Below are positions 15,806 to 24,308 of a stretch of DNA of 64,000 nucleotides, piece after piece. The translations under genes were made by a program, and so were the position numbers. The notes beneath the pieces are model-generated. The model did not search any database. It worked only from the letters and a program-made list of their open reading frames with translations, and was not told the DNA's origin. Numbering within the stretch: the first letter of the stretch is position 1; every line of letters starts with the position of its first letter. This DNA comes from Alteraurantiacibacter aquimixticola (GTDB taxonomy: Bacteria; Pseudomonadota; Alphaproteobacteria; Sphingomonadales; Sphingomonadaceae): NCBI RefSeq assembly GCF_004965515.1, contig NZ_SSHH01000004.1, forward strand, positions 90,598 through 154,597. Direction: 5' to 3'.

Positions 15806-17392
15806 TTAAGGCACCAGCACAGTATCCGCCGGCTCCTCCGCCAGCCCCGGATAATCGAGCGTATAATGCAGCCCGCGGCTCTCATGCCGCTTGAGCGCGC
15901 TGCCGACGATCAGTTCGGCGCATTGGTGGAGGTTGCGCAGTTCGATCAGGTCGGTGGTCACGCGGAAGTGGCCGTAATAATCGTCAATCTCGCTGCCCAG
16001 CAGCTTGATCCGGTGCGCCGCGCGCTCAAGCCGCTTGGTGGTGCGCACAATGCCGACATAGTTCCACATGAAGCGGCGAATCTCGGTCCAGTTCTGCTTG
16101 ATGACCACTTCCTCGTCGGAATCGGTCACGCGGCTTTCATCCCATTCGCGCACTGAAGGCACCTCGGGCAAGCTGTCCCAGGCGGCAAGGATGTCCTGCG
16201 CCGCCGCTTCGCCGAACACGAAACATTCGAGCAGGGAGTTGGAAGCGAGGCGGTTGGCGCCGTGCAACCCGCTTTCGGTGCATTCGCCCGCCGCCCATAG
16301 CCCCGGCAGGTCGCTGCGCGCATCGAGCCCGATAACGATCCCGCCGCACGTATAATGCTGCGCGGGCACGACCGGGATCGGCTGTTTCGTCATGTCGATG
16401 CCGAGGCCCATCAGCTTTTCATGGATGGTCGGAAAGTGCCCGGTCACGAAATCTGGCTTCTGGTGGCTGATATCGAGATGGACGTAGTCGAGGCCGAAGC
16501 GCTTGATCTGATCGTCGATCGCACGGGCAACCACGTCGCGCGGGGCGAGTTCCATCCGCTCCGGGTCGTAATCGACCATGAAACGATGGCCGGTTTCGGG
16601 GTGGAGCAGATGCCCGCCCTCGCCACGCACCGCCTCGGTAATGAGGAAGTTCTTGACCTCCAGATTGTAGAGGCAGGTCGGGTGGAACTGCATCATCTCC
16701 ATGTTTGAGACGCGCGCGCCTGCGCGCCAGGCCATGGCGATCCCGTCACCCGTCGCGCCGCGCGGCGCGGTGGAGAAGAGGTAGCAGCGCCCCGCACCGC
16801 CCGCCGCCATCACCGTGGCGCGCGCGACATGGGCTTCGACCTTGCCGGTCTCCTCATCCAGCGCATAGGCGCCCCACACTCGGCCGCTGCCCGAATATTT
16901 CGCCTCATGCCTGCCGGTGATGAGGTCGATGCAGCTGCGATGCGGCAGCAGGGTGATGTTGGGATTTTCCTCTGCCGCCTTCAGCAGCGCAGCCTGCACC
17001 GCCCAGCCGGTGGCATCGTGGACATGCACGATGCGGCGATGCGAATGCCCGCCCTCGCGCGTGAGGTGAAGCCCCTCGCCCTCATCGCGGTTGAAAGGCA
17101 CGCCCAGCTCGCACAGCCGGTCGATCGCGGCGGGCGCACGCTCGATCACGAATTCCACCGTCTCGAGATCGTTGAGGCCGGCGCCGGCCACCATCGTGTC
17201 GCGGATATGGTCTTCGAACGTGTCGCCCGCATCGAGCACGGCGGCGATCCCGCCCTGCGCCCATGCGGTGGAGCCGCTGGTGAGCTTGCCCTTGGCCAGC
17301 ACCAGCACCTTATGCTTCGTCGCCAGCGAAAGCGCGGCGGTGAGCCCGGCCGCGCCGGAACCGATAACAAGGACGTCGTGCTGCTGTGTCAT
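15806..17392 (-). CDS. nadB: L-aspartate oxidase
   Basis: A 528-residue FAD enzyme that oxidises L-aspartate to iminoaspartate, the first step of de novo NAD synthesis. The N terminus has the dinucleotide-binding motif GSGAAGLTAAL. Further hallmarks are the STAWAQGGIAAV segment, MMQFHPTCL with the catalytic region, TEAVRGEGG, and the C-terminal HYTCGGIVIG and GLHGANRLASNSLLE motifs. The ATG at 17392 gives the standard N terminus; the longer frame upstream is not needed. No nadA or nadC is adjacent. A 27-residue ORF lies between it and an ABC ATPase gene on the same strand. Confidence 0.95.
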   Translation of the reverse strand: MTQQHDVLVIGSGAAGLTAALSLATKHKVLVLAKGKLTSGSTAWAQGGIAAVLDAGDTFEDHIRDTMVAGAGLNDLETVEFVIERAPAAIDRLCELGVPFNRDEGEGLHLTREGGHSHRRIVHVHDATGWAVQAALLKAAEENPNITLLPHRSCIDLITGRHEAKYSGSGRVWGAYALDEETGKVEAHVARATVMAAGGAGRCYLFSTAPRGATGDGIAMAWRAGARVSNMEMMQFHPTCLYNLEVKNFLITEAVRGEGGHLLHPETGHRFMVDYDPERMELAPRDVVARAIDDQIKRFGLDYVHLDISHQKPDFVTGHFPTIHEKLMGLGIDMTKQPIPVVPAQHYTCGGIVIGLDARSDLPGLWAAGECTESGLHGANRLASNSLLECFVFGEAAAQDILAAWDSLPEVPSVREWDESRVTDSDEEVVIKQNWTEIRRFMWNYVGIVRTTKRLERAAHRIKLLGSEIDDYYGHFRVTTDLIELRNLHQCAELIVGSALKRHESRGLHYTLDYPGLAEEPADTVLVP

Positions 17393-17445
17393 GCCCGCGT
17401 CATGGCGAAGCAGGCGGCTGGCGGCAAGGTTTTCGCGTTGCGGCC

Positions 17446-17529
17446 CTAGCAAGCCGGGGCATAGGGCCACAGGGCCACTGGGGCCAGAAGCAGGAAGGCG
17501 CCCGCAAAGATCGCCAGCAATTTCGCCAT
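17446..17529 (-). CDS. Very small hydrophobic protein (27 aa)
   Basis: A 27-residue frame beginning MAKLLAIFAGAF and ending in WPYAPAC. The ATG at 17529 follows GAAAGGAGCGGCCCC, a good ribosome binding site, which is the main reason to call it. It is one hydrophobic helix with a terminal cysteine, so it should insert in the membrane. It lies between the ABC ATPase gene and nadB, all on the minus strand. Function unknown. Confidence 0.45.
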   Translation of the reverse strand: MAKLLAIFAGAFLLLAPVALWPYAPAC

Positions 17530-17613
17530 GGGGCCGCTCCTTTCAGGCGGAGCGGTCTAGCCCGGTGGCGCGAGCGATTCTTCCCGGTTCTTGCGATTGC
17601 CGCAGCTAGTGCG

Positions 17614-18561
17614 TCAGGCCGCCTCGACTGCGCTGGTCAGCTGCACGAAAACGTCTTCCAGGTCCGCCTCACGGGTGGAGACATCCTCGATGGTAAAGCC
17701 CTGTTCCTGCAGGCGGGCAAGCACCTGTCCGGCGGTCATTTCCGCCTTGTCATAGGTCACCTCGATCACCCGCTCACCCACCGCCTCGCATTTGCGGAAG
17801 CGCGGGTCGGAGGGCATTTCGGCGATGTCCTTGTCCACCGTGACGGCGACGATCTTCTCACCCATCATGCCCACCAGTTCGCGCGTGGGCTTGTTGGTGA
17901 TCAGCTCGCCATGATTGATGATGGCGATGCGGTCGCAAAGCTGCTCCGCCTCTTCGAGATAGTGGGTGGTGAGCACCACGGTCACGCCTTCGGCATTCAA
18001 TTCGCCGACCAGCTCCCACAGCTGCTTGCGCAGTTCGACATCGACGCCCGCGGTCGGCTCGTCCAGCACGAGGATGGGCGGCGAATGGACCATGGCCTTG
18101 GCGATCAGCAGGCGGCGCTTCATCCCGCCCGACAGCGTGCGCGCATATGCGTTGCGCTTGTCCTCCAGCCGCACTGCGCGCAGCAATTCGTCCGAGCGCC
18201 TGAGCGCCTTGGCAATGCCATACATGCCGCCCTGGTTCTCCAGCACCTCGAAAGGTGTGAAAAAGGGATCGAAGATGATCTCCTGCGGCACGATGCCGAT
18301 GGACAGCTTCGCATTGCGGCTGTCCTCGTCGATATCGTGGCCCCAGATCCGGATCGTGCCGCCGGTCTTGTTCACCGTGCCCGCCATGATGTTGATCAGC
18401 GTGGACTTGCCAGCGCCATTGGGGCCGAGCAGGCCGAACACGCCGCCTTGCGGAATGTCGAGCGAGAGGCCCTTCAGCGCCAGCTTGGGCTCTGCTCCCT
18501 TGGAGCCGGCATAGCGCTTGACGACGTCGCGGATTTCGATGGCGGGGGGTGTGTCGGACAT
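17614..18561 (-). CDS. ABC transporter ATP-binding protein (ABC-2/DRA-type)
   Basis: A 315-residue nucleotide-binding subunit. Walker A is GPNGAGKST, the signature is LSGGMKRRLLIAK and Walker B is ILVLDEPTAGVD, followed by the switch histidine in VVLTTHYLEEAE. The C-terminal 80 residues form the extra regulatory domain seen in CcmA/NodI/DRA-type ATPases, so it should serve an ABC-2 permease. No permease gene lies next to it, which is unusual. Start: ATG 18561 (MSDTPPAIEI); an ATG two codons upstream is possible but too close to the purine-rich site. Confidence 0.88.
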   Translation of the reverse strand: MSDTPPAIEIRDVVKRYAGSKGAEPKLALKGLSLDIPQGGVFGLLGPNGAGKSTLINIMAGTVNKTGGTIRIWGHDIDEDSRNAKLSIGIVPQEIIFDPFFTPFEVLENQGGMYGIAKALRRSDELLRAVRLEDKRNAYARTLSGGMKRRLLIAKAMVHSPPILVLDEPTAGVDVELRKQLWELVGELNAEGVTVVLTTHYLEEAEQLCDRIAIINHGELITNKPTRELVGMMGEKIVAVTVDKDIAEMPSDPRFRKCEAVGERVIEVTYDKAEMTAGQVLARLQEQGFTIEDVSTREADLEDVFVQLTSAVEAA

Positions 18562-18667
18562 GGCCATGCTCTCTGGCGTGTCGCGAGGGCCGCGTAAAGC
18601 CCTCCCGACAGCCTGTGGCCCACGCGCGATATTGCCTGAATCGCACGCGCGCGATAGGGCACGCGGC

Positions 18668-18880
18668 ATGAGCGACACTCCCGAGACCACACTAGTCGAA
18701 ACCGCCCGCGCCTGGTGCGATGGCGCAGGCGATATCCGCAATGGCGAAAACTTCCGCTCCGCATCGCTGGGCCATCCGCGCGTGTGGATGGAGATCGACG
18801 AGAAGGGGTATGTCGATTGCGGCTATTGCGACCGGCGTTTCGTGCTGAAGGGCGGTCCGGCGGACAGCAAGGCTGCCTGA
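18668..18880 (+). CDS. zf-CHCC (NDUFS6-like) zinc-finger protein
   Basis: A 70-residue protein with the pattern GHPRVWMEI followed by GYVDCGYCDRRFVL. The His and the CxxC pair fit the zf-CHCC family related to the NDUFS6 accessory subunit of complex I; Cys17 may be the fourth ligand. Proteins of this kind are common in alphaproteobacteria, though their bacterial role is not firmly known. The start at 18668 gives MSDTPETTLVE. It is divergent from the ABC ATPase gene across 106 bases. Confidence 0.8.
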   Translation: MSDTPETTLVETARAWCDGAGDIRNGENFRSASLGHPRVWMEIDEKGYVDCGYCDRRFVLKGGPADSKAA

Positions 18881-18928
18881 TCGCTGCGGGACGGACCGGT
18901 CAGCTTCCGTTCAGGGGTCGCATGTGAC

Positions 18929-18950
18929 ATTCTCCCATCAATGGGAGAAT
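18929..18950 (+). promoter_or_regulatory. Hairpin covering the ribosome binding site of the gene at 18956
   Basis: A perfect 9-bp inverted repeat (ATTCTCCCA at 18929-18937 and its complement at 18942-18950, loop TCAA). The right arm contains the GGGAGA Shine-Dalgarno sequence 7 bases before the ATG, so in RNA the ribosome binding site would be paired. Confidence 0.6.
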
Positions 18951-18955
18951 ACGAG

Positions 18956-19366
18956 ATGAAGAAATTTCTGACCATTGCCGCCGCGACGACAGCCCTTGCG
19001 CTTGGCGCCACTGCGGCCCAGGCCGAAACCCGCCAGGAACGCAACGAAGCTCGCCTTGCCGAAATGATCGAAGGCCGCGTTGCGGGCGACCCGCAGAGCT
19101 GCATCACCGCCATTCGCTCCAACCGGATCCAGGTCATTCCCTATGTCGGCGTGGTCTATGATGCGGGCGACACGATCTATGTCGCACGGGCCACCCGGCC
19201 CGAACGCCTGCGCGATTGGGATGTGCCGATCATCGAACGCTTCGGCAGCCAGCTGTGCCGTCAGGACGTGATCCGTACCGTGGATCGCTATTCGGGCTTC
19301 ACCACCGGCGCGCTGTTCCTTGAGGACTTCGTGCCCTACACCAAGGCAGACGCAGCCAACGGCTGA
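18956..19366 (+). CDS. Secreted hypothetical protein with two cysteines
   Basis: A 136-residue protein with a signal peptide (MKKFLTIAAATTALALGATA, cut near AQA). The mature domain of about 110 residues has two cysteines, in DPQSCITAI and SQLCRQDVI, which could form a disulfide in the periplasm. Strand-like segments (IQVIPYVGVVYD, DTIYVARA) suggest a small mixed fold. I do not recognise a named domain. The ATG at 18956 is chosen over an in-frame ATG at 18941, which lies within the hairpin. Translation is probably affected by that hairpin. Confidence 0.7.
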   Translation: MKKFLTIAAATTALALGATAAQAETRQERNEARLAEMIEGRVAGDPQSCITAIRSNRIQVIPYVGVVYDAGDTIYVARATRPERLRDWDVPIIERFGSQLCRQDVIRTVDRYSGFTTGALFLEDFVPYTKADAANG

Positions 19367-19467
19367 CCCGGCCACAGGCGGATTGCCAGCGTGACCAGGC
19401 GCGCCTAGTCTCCCCCCTCCAGCGGAGCCGCCAACAGAGCGGCCCGCCACGGAGCGGAGGGGATGCG

Positions 19468-19929
19468 ATGGTCCTGCGATATGCCGTTTGGTTCGTGCGC
19501 CTTGTCTATGCCGGGTGGATGATCCCGGCGGGCCTCAACCATTTCTACCAGCTTTACCCCCAGCCGCTGGGGAACGAGCCGCTGTCCATCGCGGTCTTCA
19601 CCGCATTGCTCAACAGCGGGTTGTTCACGCTGGTGAAGGCGGTGGAACTGCTTGCGGGCGTGATGCTGCTGGTTGGCTGGCGCGTGCCGCTGGCGTTGAT
19701 CATGGTGCTGCCGGTCAGCTTCACCGTCTGGTACTGGGATACCGAATTGCAGGGCTGGTGGACGGCCTCCGCCGTCTATGGCTGGGCAGTGGTCGGCTGC
19801 AACCTGGTGCTGCTCGCCGCCTATTGGGGCAGCTATCGCGACTTCTTCGCCCGTGAGGCGCAGCCGCAATGGCCCTGGCAGGCAAGCTCAAGCGAAGTTG
19901 AGGGTTCGCCGATGGAGGTGCAGGCATGA
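19468..19929 (+). CDS. DoxX-like membrane protein
   Basis: A 153-residue protein with four hydrophobic segments and a pattern like DoxX-type proteins: an N-terminal LVYAGWMIPAGLNHF helix, then LVKAVELLAGVMLLVGW and VPLALIMVLPVSFTVWYWD. Such proteins are membrane-bound and have been tied to redox functions, but no activity can be read here. The ATG lies after GGAGCGGAGGGG. Its last codons overlap the start of the next membrane gene (ATGA), so the two form an operon. Confidence 0.7.
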   Translation: MVLRYAVWFVRLVYAGWMIPAGLNHFYQLYPQPLGNEPLSIAVFTALLNSGLFTLVKAVELLAGVMLLVGWRVPLALIMVLPVSFTVWYWDTELQGWWTASAVYGWAVVGCNLVLLAAYWGSYRDFFAREAQPQWPWQASSSEVEGSPMEVQA

Positions 19930-20573
19930 GCATCTTTGCCTCCCTGCGCATCCTCCTGGGCGTCGTGCTGGTCGTCACCGCGCTCGACTGGTTCCTGCCC
20001 AACCTCATGCCCTTCATGCCCGATCGCGAATGGAGCGATCCGATGGCTATACGGCTGGTCGAGGTCTTCACCGCCAGCGGCCTCCTCGCCGTTGCCAAGT
20101 TCATCCAGCTGGCGGGCGGGGTGCTGCTGATCGTCAACCGTATGACGCCCTTTGCACTGGCGGCGGTGATGCCGGTGCATGTCTGCGCCGCCTATATCGC
20201 ACTTGTACTCGAGGGCGCTCCGCTGATCGCATTCCTCGCACTCGCCGTCCTGGCCTTGAACGCGTTGCTCATGCTGGCGCATCTTCCCTATTACGCGGGC
20301 GTGCTGAAAAGCGGCGCCGATGGCGGCGGGCTTGCCGATGGCGAGGGTGCTGCTGCGGGCGAGCATTACAACAGCCTCTTCGCCAATCCCTTCGCAGGCG
20401 CTCCGGTGAAGGCCTATGCCGCCGGGATCGCGGTCTGGGCGGCGGCCATGTGGTTCTTCTGGTATATCGTGCCCTTCGCCAATGGCACGATGGGGATGAT
20501 CACGCTCGCCTATCCGGGCATCATCCTGCTGATCGGCCTCGTCATGGCCTTGCGGGGCAAGCCAGCGGCCTGA
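19926..20573 (+). CDS. DoxX-like polytopic membrane protein
   Basis: A 215-residue protein with six or so hydrophobic segments. Its first half repeats the arrangement of the preceding protein (FIQLAGGVLLIVNRMTPFAL compares with VKAVELLAGVMLLVGW), so it is probably a diverged relative with an added C-terminal part. A polar loop (GADGGGLADGEGAAAGEHY) separates the halves. The start overlaps the previous stop, pointing to coupled translation. No catalytic motif is visible. Confidence 0.65.
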   Translation: MSIFASLRILLGVVLVVTALDWFLPNLMPFMPDREWSDPMAIRLVEVFTASGLLAVAKFIQLAGGVLLIVNRMTPFALAAVMPVHVCAAYIALVLEGAPLIAFLALAVLALNALLMLAHLPYYAGVLKSGADGGGLADGEGAAAGEHYNSLFANPFAGAPVKAYAAGIAVWAAAMWFFWYIVPFANGTMGMITLAYPGIILLIGLVMALRGKPAA

Positions 20574-20600
20574 GCGCTTTACCTCCCGCCTGAGCGGAGT

Positions 20601-21107
20601 ATGGGCGAAGGCATGAGCGCAGACCCCATCCTCGTCCTCACCACCGGCGGCACGATCGACAAGAACTATTTCGACGCGCTGAGTGAATACCAGATCACCG
20701 ACAGCGGCATTCCCGACCTGCTGAAGGAGGCGCGCGTGGCACTGCCCTTCCGCGTGGTCGAGCTGATGCGCAAGGACAGCCTGGAACTGACCGATGCCGA
20801 CCGCACCCTGATCGCCGCCGCCGTGCGCGAGGCGCCGGAGAGCCGCATCGTCATCACGCATGGAACCGACACGATGACCGAGACAGCCAAGGCGCTGGCC
20901 GACGTGCCGGACAAGGTGATCGTGCTGACAGGCGCGCTTTCGCCTGCGCGCTTTGCCGAAACCGATGCGCCCTTCAATCTCGGCATGGCCTTCGCCGCCG
21001 CACAGACGGCAAGCCCCGGCGTGTGGATTGCCATGAGCGGGCAGGTATTCAACGGAGTGAAGGTGAAAAAGGACCGCGCGGCGGGCCGCTTCATCCCGCT
21101 CGACTGA
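20601..21107 (+). CDS. Single-domain asparaginase-like protein
   Basis: A 168-residue protein matching only the N-terminal domain of type I/II asparaginases: TTGGTIDKNY carries the nucleophile Thr and ITHGTDTM the second catalytic block, with VIVLTGALSPA after it. Classical enzymes are about twice as long, and the C-terminal domain is absent. Short asparaginase-domain proteins of this size do exist; whether they hydrolyse asparagine is not clear. The ATG at 20601 is used, but ATG 20613 is possible. Its last 17 bases overlap the convergent EndoIII-like gene. Confidence 0.75.
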   Translation: MGEGMSADPILVLTTGGTIDKNYFDALSEYQITDSGIPDLLKEARVALPFRVVELMRKDSLELTDADRTLIAAAVREAPESRIVITHGTDTMTETAKALADVPDKVIVLTGALSPARFAETDAPFNLGMAFAAAQTASPGVWIAMSGQVFNGVKVKKDRAAGRFIPLD

Positions 21108-21810
21108 CGCGCTCTGCCCCCGTGCGGCACTCGGCCAGCACCGGGCAATTCGGGCAATCGAGGAAGCGCGGGCGGCAGTGGTTCTGCCCCAGCTTCTTCA
21201 GCAGCAAATGATGCTCGTCCATGTCGGCGGAGGTCCATTCGGGCGGGAAGACCGGCATCAGGATCTGATAGCAGCGCAAAGTATCTGCCTTTTCCGGCAC
21301 CAGCCCGAGGCGGGCCATGGTGCGGCGGTGGTGCCCCTCGATCACCATGACCGGGCGATTGAACGTGCTGGTATTCATCACCTGCGCGCTGATCTTGCGC
21401 GCCACGCCCGGCAGCGCCTCCAGCCACGCCATCGCCTCCTCGGTCGGCTGGTTGGAGAGATGGGTGAGCGTCACGCTGCCGCGCTGTTCGCGGATGGCAT
21501 TGAAGCAAGCCAGCAGGCGTTCGGCGGAGACGCGCGGAAAGGTCTGCTCGACCAGCATCGCCTCCAGCTCCTCCACCGGCACATCGGCGACCGCGTCCCA
21601 CGATCCGTAGCGCTCCAGCAGCGCATCGGTGGAGCGGTTGGAAATCGCCGTCCGCGTCTGCGCGCCGACCACGCCCTGCACCAGCGTCCATTCGGGAGAG
21701 CGCCGCTTGTCCGGCGGCCTGACAATCCGCCCGAACCGCTCGATCAGCGCGGCATGGATGCGGCGCAGCTGGTCGGTACGGGGATCATCGAGGGGGAGCA
21801 GGCCAGACAT
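21091..21810 (-). CDS. HhH-GPD endonuclease III-like protein with Asp-to-Glu change
   Basis: A 239-residue base-excision-repair type protein. It has the helix-hairpin-helix LPGVARK at 133-139 with the lysine that EndoIII uses for catalysis, and a C-terminal [4Fe-4S] loop with spacing C-x6-C-x2-C-x5-C (in CRPRFLDCPNCPVLAEC). The motif that in EndoIII reads VDTH, holding the essential aspartate, here reads IEGH with Glu158. It is therefore either a diverged glycosylase or an inactive DNA-binding relative. The start ATG at 21810 lies before the guaA stop by 50 bases on the same strand. Confidence 0.8.
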   Translation of the reverse strand: MSGLLPLDDPRTDQLRRIHAALIERFGRIVRPPDKRRSPEWTLVQGVVGAQTRTAISNRSTDALLERYGSWDAVADVPVEELEAMLVEQTFPRVSAERLLACFNAIREQRGSVTLTHLSNQPTEEAMAWLEALPGVARKISAQVMNTSTFNRPVMVIEGHHRRTMARLGLVPEKADTLRCYQILMPVFPPEWTSADMDEHHLLLKKLGQNHCRPRFLDCPNCPVLAECRTGAERVSRAG

Positions 21811-21859
21811 GTGCTGTTGTGCCGCGGCTCCTACCGTCGCGGAGTAAACCAGTCGCGGT

Positions 21860-23434
21860 TCACTCCCACTCGATCGTCCCCGGCGGTTTGGACGTATAGT
21901 CGTAGACCACGCGGTTGATGCCCTGCACTTCATTGACGATGCGCGTGGCGCAACCGGTCAGGAAGTGCGGGTCGAAGGGATAGACGTCTGCCGTCATGCC
22001 GTCGGTGCTGGTCACGGCGCGCAGGCCGCAGACCGAATCATAGGTGCGCCCGTCGCCCATCACGCCCACGGTCTTGACCGGCAGCAGCACGGCGAATGCC
22101 TGCCAGATCGCGTCATAGAGGCCTGCCTTGCGGATCTCGTCGAGATAGATCGCATCGGCCTTGCGCAATATGTCGCAGCGCTCCTTGCTCACCTCGCCCG
22201 GGATGCGGATGGCGAGGCCGGGGCCGGGGAAGGGGTGGCGGCCGACGAACAGCTCGTTGAGGCCCAGCTCGCGGCCCAGTTCGCGCACCTCGTCCTTGAA
22301 CAGCTCGCGAAGCGGCTCGACCAGCTTCATGTTCATCCGCTCGGGCAGGCCGCCAACATTGTGGTGGCTCTTGATCGTCACCGAAGGTCCGCCGGTGAAG
22401 GAGACGCTCTCGATCACGTCGGGATAGAGCGTGCCTTGCGCAAGGAAGTCCGCCCCGCCGATCTTTTCCGCCTCTTCCTCGAACACATTGATGAATTCTG
22501 CGCCAATGAACTTGCGCTTCTTTTCCGGGTCGGTGACGCCGGCGAGGCCCGCCATGAAGCGTTCCTCCGCATCCACCACGACGAGCGGGATATTGTAATG
22601 GTCGCGGAACAGGCTCTCCACCTGCTCGCGTTCATTGAGGCGCAGCAGGCCGTGGTCGACGAAGACGCAGGTCAGCTGATCGCCGATCGCCTCATGGATC
22701 AGGATGGCAGCGACGGAGGAATCGACGCCGCCGGACAGGCCGCAAATCACCTTGCCGTCACCCACTTGCGCGCGGATTTCGGCAACCTTCGTTTCGCGAT
22801 AGGCGGCCATGGTCCAGTCGCCCGCAAGGCCGCAAACCTTGTGCACGAAATTGGCCAGCAGCTTGCCGCCATCGGGTGTGTGGACGACTTCGGGGTGGAA
22901 CTGCGTGCCGTAGAACTGGCGGCTCTCATCCGCGATCACCGCGAAGGGCGCGCCGTCGCTGGTGGCGACGATCTCGAAGCCGGGAGCGAATTTGGTGACC
23001 TTGTCGCCATGGCTCATCCACACCTGGTGACGCTCGCCTTCGGCCCAGAGGCCATCGAACAGCGCGCAGGACTTGGTGACGGTGAGGAAGGCACGGCCGA
23101 ACTCGCCACCTTCGCCGGTCTCGTGGCCGGGGCGCACTTCGCCGCCGAGCTGGTGGCTCATCACCTGCTGGCCATAACAGATACCGAGGATCGGCACGCC
23201 CGCTTCGAACAACACGTCCGGAGCGCGGGGGCTGCCCTCTTCGGGAACGCTGGCGGGAGAGCCCGACAGGATGATGCCCTTGGGCTTCATCCGGTGGAAT
23301 GCCTCTTCGGCCAGGCTGAAGGGCGCGATCTCGGAATAGACGCCCGCTTCGCGCACGCGGCGCGCGATCAGCTGGGTCACCTGGCTGCCGAAATCGACGA
23401 TAAGGATGGAATCGGGGAGATGTTCTGCGTCCAT
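21860..23434 (-). CDS. guaA: GMP synthase (glutamine-hydrolysing)
   Basis: A 524-residue enzyme that aminates XMP to GMP, the last step of guanine nucleotide synthesis. The N-terminal glutaminase has its nucleophile Cys86 in ILGICYGQQ and the His/Glu pair in QFHPEVVHT. The ATP pyrophosphatase domain carries the P-loop [10 protein letters not shown], and the C-terminal dimerisation domain ends PPGTIEWE as in most GuaA. Length is standard. It is read toward the EndoIII-like gene (49-base gap) and is divergent from the small-gene cluster that begins at 23669. Confidence 0.98.
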   Translation of the reverse strand: MDAEHLPDSILIVDFGSQVTQLIARRVREAGVYSEIAPFSLAEEAFHRMKPKGIILSGSPASVPEEGSPRAPDVLFEAGVPILGICYGQQVMSHQLGGEVRPGHETGEGGEFGRAFLTVTKSCALFDGLWAEGERHQVWMSHGDKVTKFAPGFEIVATSDGAPFAVIADESRQFYGTQFHPEVVHTPDGGKLLANFVHKVCGLAGDWTMAAYRETKVAEIRAQVGDGKVICGLSGGVDSSVAAILIHEAIGDQLTCVFVDHGLLRLNEREQVESLFRDHYNIPLVVVDAEERFMAGLAGVTDPEKKRKFIGAEFINVFEEEAEKIGGADFLAQGTLYPDVIESVSFTGGPSVTIKSHHNVGGLPERMNMKLVEPLRELFKDEVRELGRELGLNELFVGRHPFPGPGLAIRIPGEVSKERCDILRKADAIYLDEIRKAGLYDAIWQAFAVLLPVKTVGVMGDGRTYDSVCGLRAVTSTDGMTADVYPFDPHFLTGCATRIVNEVQGINRVVYDYTSKPPGTIEWE

Positions 23435-23535
23435 GCGCAGAGCGCTTGCCCGCTATGGGCCGCGCTGTCCAGCCGATGCGCCACTGCGATACACTGCAAC
23501 GCGCGAATCCTTACATTTCGGTAAAAACCGCAGGT

Positions 23536-23579
23536 GCAATTACCGCAACACTCGTGGCGACCTTCGCAATTGCAGCAAC
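23536..23579 (+). promoter_or_regulatory. Paired-repeat module, copy A (before UrcA-family gene)
   Basis: GCAATTACCGCAAC (23536-23549) and GCAATTGCAGCAAC (23566-23579), start-to-start 30 bases, with 16 bases between ending TTC. The same layout occurs at 24158 and 24704. Probably a promoter or operator. Confidence 0.6.
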
Positions 23580-23640
23580 CCCTTCGCTTGTGCACAATCG
23601 CCGACGATAAGTTCAAACGGGGATGAACTGACTAGGCGGT

Positions 23641-23654
23641 ACAATTACCGCAAC
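23641..23654 (+). repeat. Extra single copy of the repeat near the UrcA start
   Basis: ACAATTACCGCAAC, identical in 13 of 14 bases to the first half of module A, ending 14 bases before the ATG at 23669. It lies in the presumed leader RNA. Confidence 0.5.
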
Positions 23655-23668
23655 CAAGGGATCATATC

Positions 23669-23992
23669 ATGCGTAAGACAGCACTTACTCTTCTCGCCGC
23701 CATCGCGACTGCAGGCCTGGCAGCTCCGGCTGCGGCAGCGGGCGATGTGACCATCGAAATCGACATCACCGGCCTCGACGTCAATAACGAGCAGGATCTG
23801 GCCGAGATCCAGGCCCGCATCGAACGCGCCGCGCGTTCGGCTTGCCGTCGCAACAGCTCTGCGAGCGACGTGTTTGGCCGGGCAAGGACCATCTGCCGCG
23901 AAGAACTGATCGCACTCGCCACCGAGGAAGTCGAGGAACTTCGCCAGCTCGAGCTGGCACGGGCACAGGAAGATACGATCGCCATGCGCTAA
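23669..23992 (+). CDS. UrcA family protein
   Basis: A 107-residue exported protein. A signal peptide (MRKTALTLLAAIATAGLAAP, cut near AAAAG) precedes a domain with IDITGLDVNNEQDLAEIQAR, ERAARSACRR and ARTICREELI. The order of a short strand, a long amphipathic helix with the A-R-x-x-C pattern and a second cysteine matches UrcA-family proteins of sphingomonads, whose function is unknown. The ATG follows AAGGGATC. It is the first of four small genes (23.7-25.0 kb), each set preceded by the same kind of paired-repeat module and followed by a strong hairpin. Confidence 0.8.
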   Translation: MRKTALTLLAAIATAGLAAPAAAAGDVTIEIDITGLDVNNEQDLAEIQARIERAARSACRRNSSASDVFGRARTICREELIALATEEVEELRQLELARAQEDTIAMR

Positions 23993-24024
23993 ACGCTTCG
24001 GCGCACCAGCACATCAACACAGCG

Positions 24025-24055
24025 AACGGCCGCCTTCGGGCGGCCGTTTTTGTTT
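24025..24055 (+). terminator. Intrinsic terminator of the UrcA-family gene
   Basis: Perfect 10-bp stem AACGGCCGCC / GGCGGCCGTT with a TTCG tetraloop, followed by TTTGTTTG. Confidence 0.9.
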
Positions 24056-24157
24056 GTCGGACACAGGCTGGCAAGGGCTTGCGGAGAAAGGCTGCAACTC
24101 CGGCACCTTAAGCAAGAATGGCGCCGGGATTGTGAAAGCCGGATTAAGAACTCTCTT

Positions 24158-24210
24158 GCAATTTCCGCAACATATGTCGCTGTTTTCGCATTTGCACAAT
24201 TCAATTGTGC
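24158..24210 (+). promoter_or_regulatory. Paired-repeat module, copy B, with a 17-base palindrome
   Basis: GCAATTTCCGCAAC (24158-24171) and GCATTTGCACAAT (24188-24200) are again 30 bases apart start to start. The second half runs into a perfect palindrome, GCACAATTCAATTGTGC (24194-24210). It precedes the gene at 24309. Confidence 0.6.
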
Positions 24211-24308
24211 AGTGCACAACAATACACGAAAGAACAGCGCCGGAAGCCATCCGGTCGGGATGAACCGAAAGGCGTCTGACCCTTTTTGAAAGAAATGGAA
24301 CAAACGCC

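Noticed and set aside
20601..21107. Truncated full-length asparaginase pseudogene
   Set aside because: The frame ends cleanly after a complete first domain and short family members of this size exist, so it is kept as an intact gene.
24260..24289. Nine-residue leader peptide before the gene at 24309
   Set aside because: The short frame MNRKASDPF has no ribosome binding site; a chance ORF is more likely.
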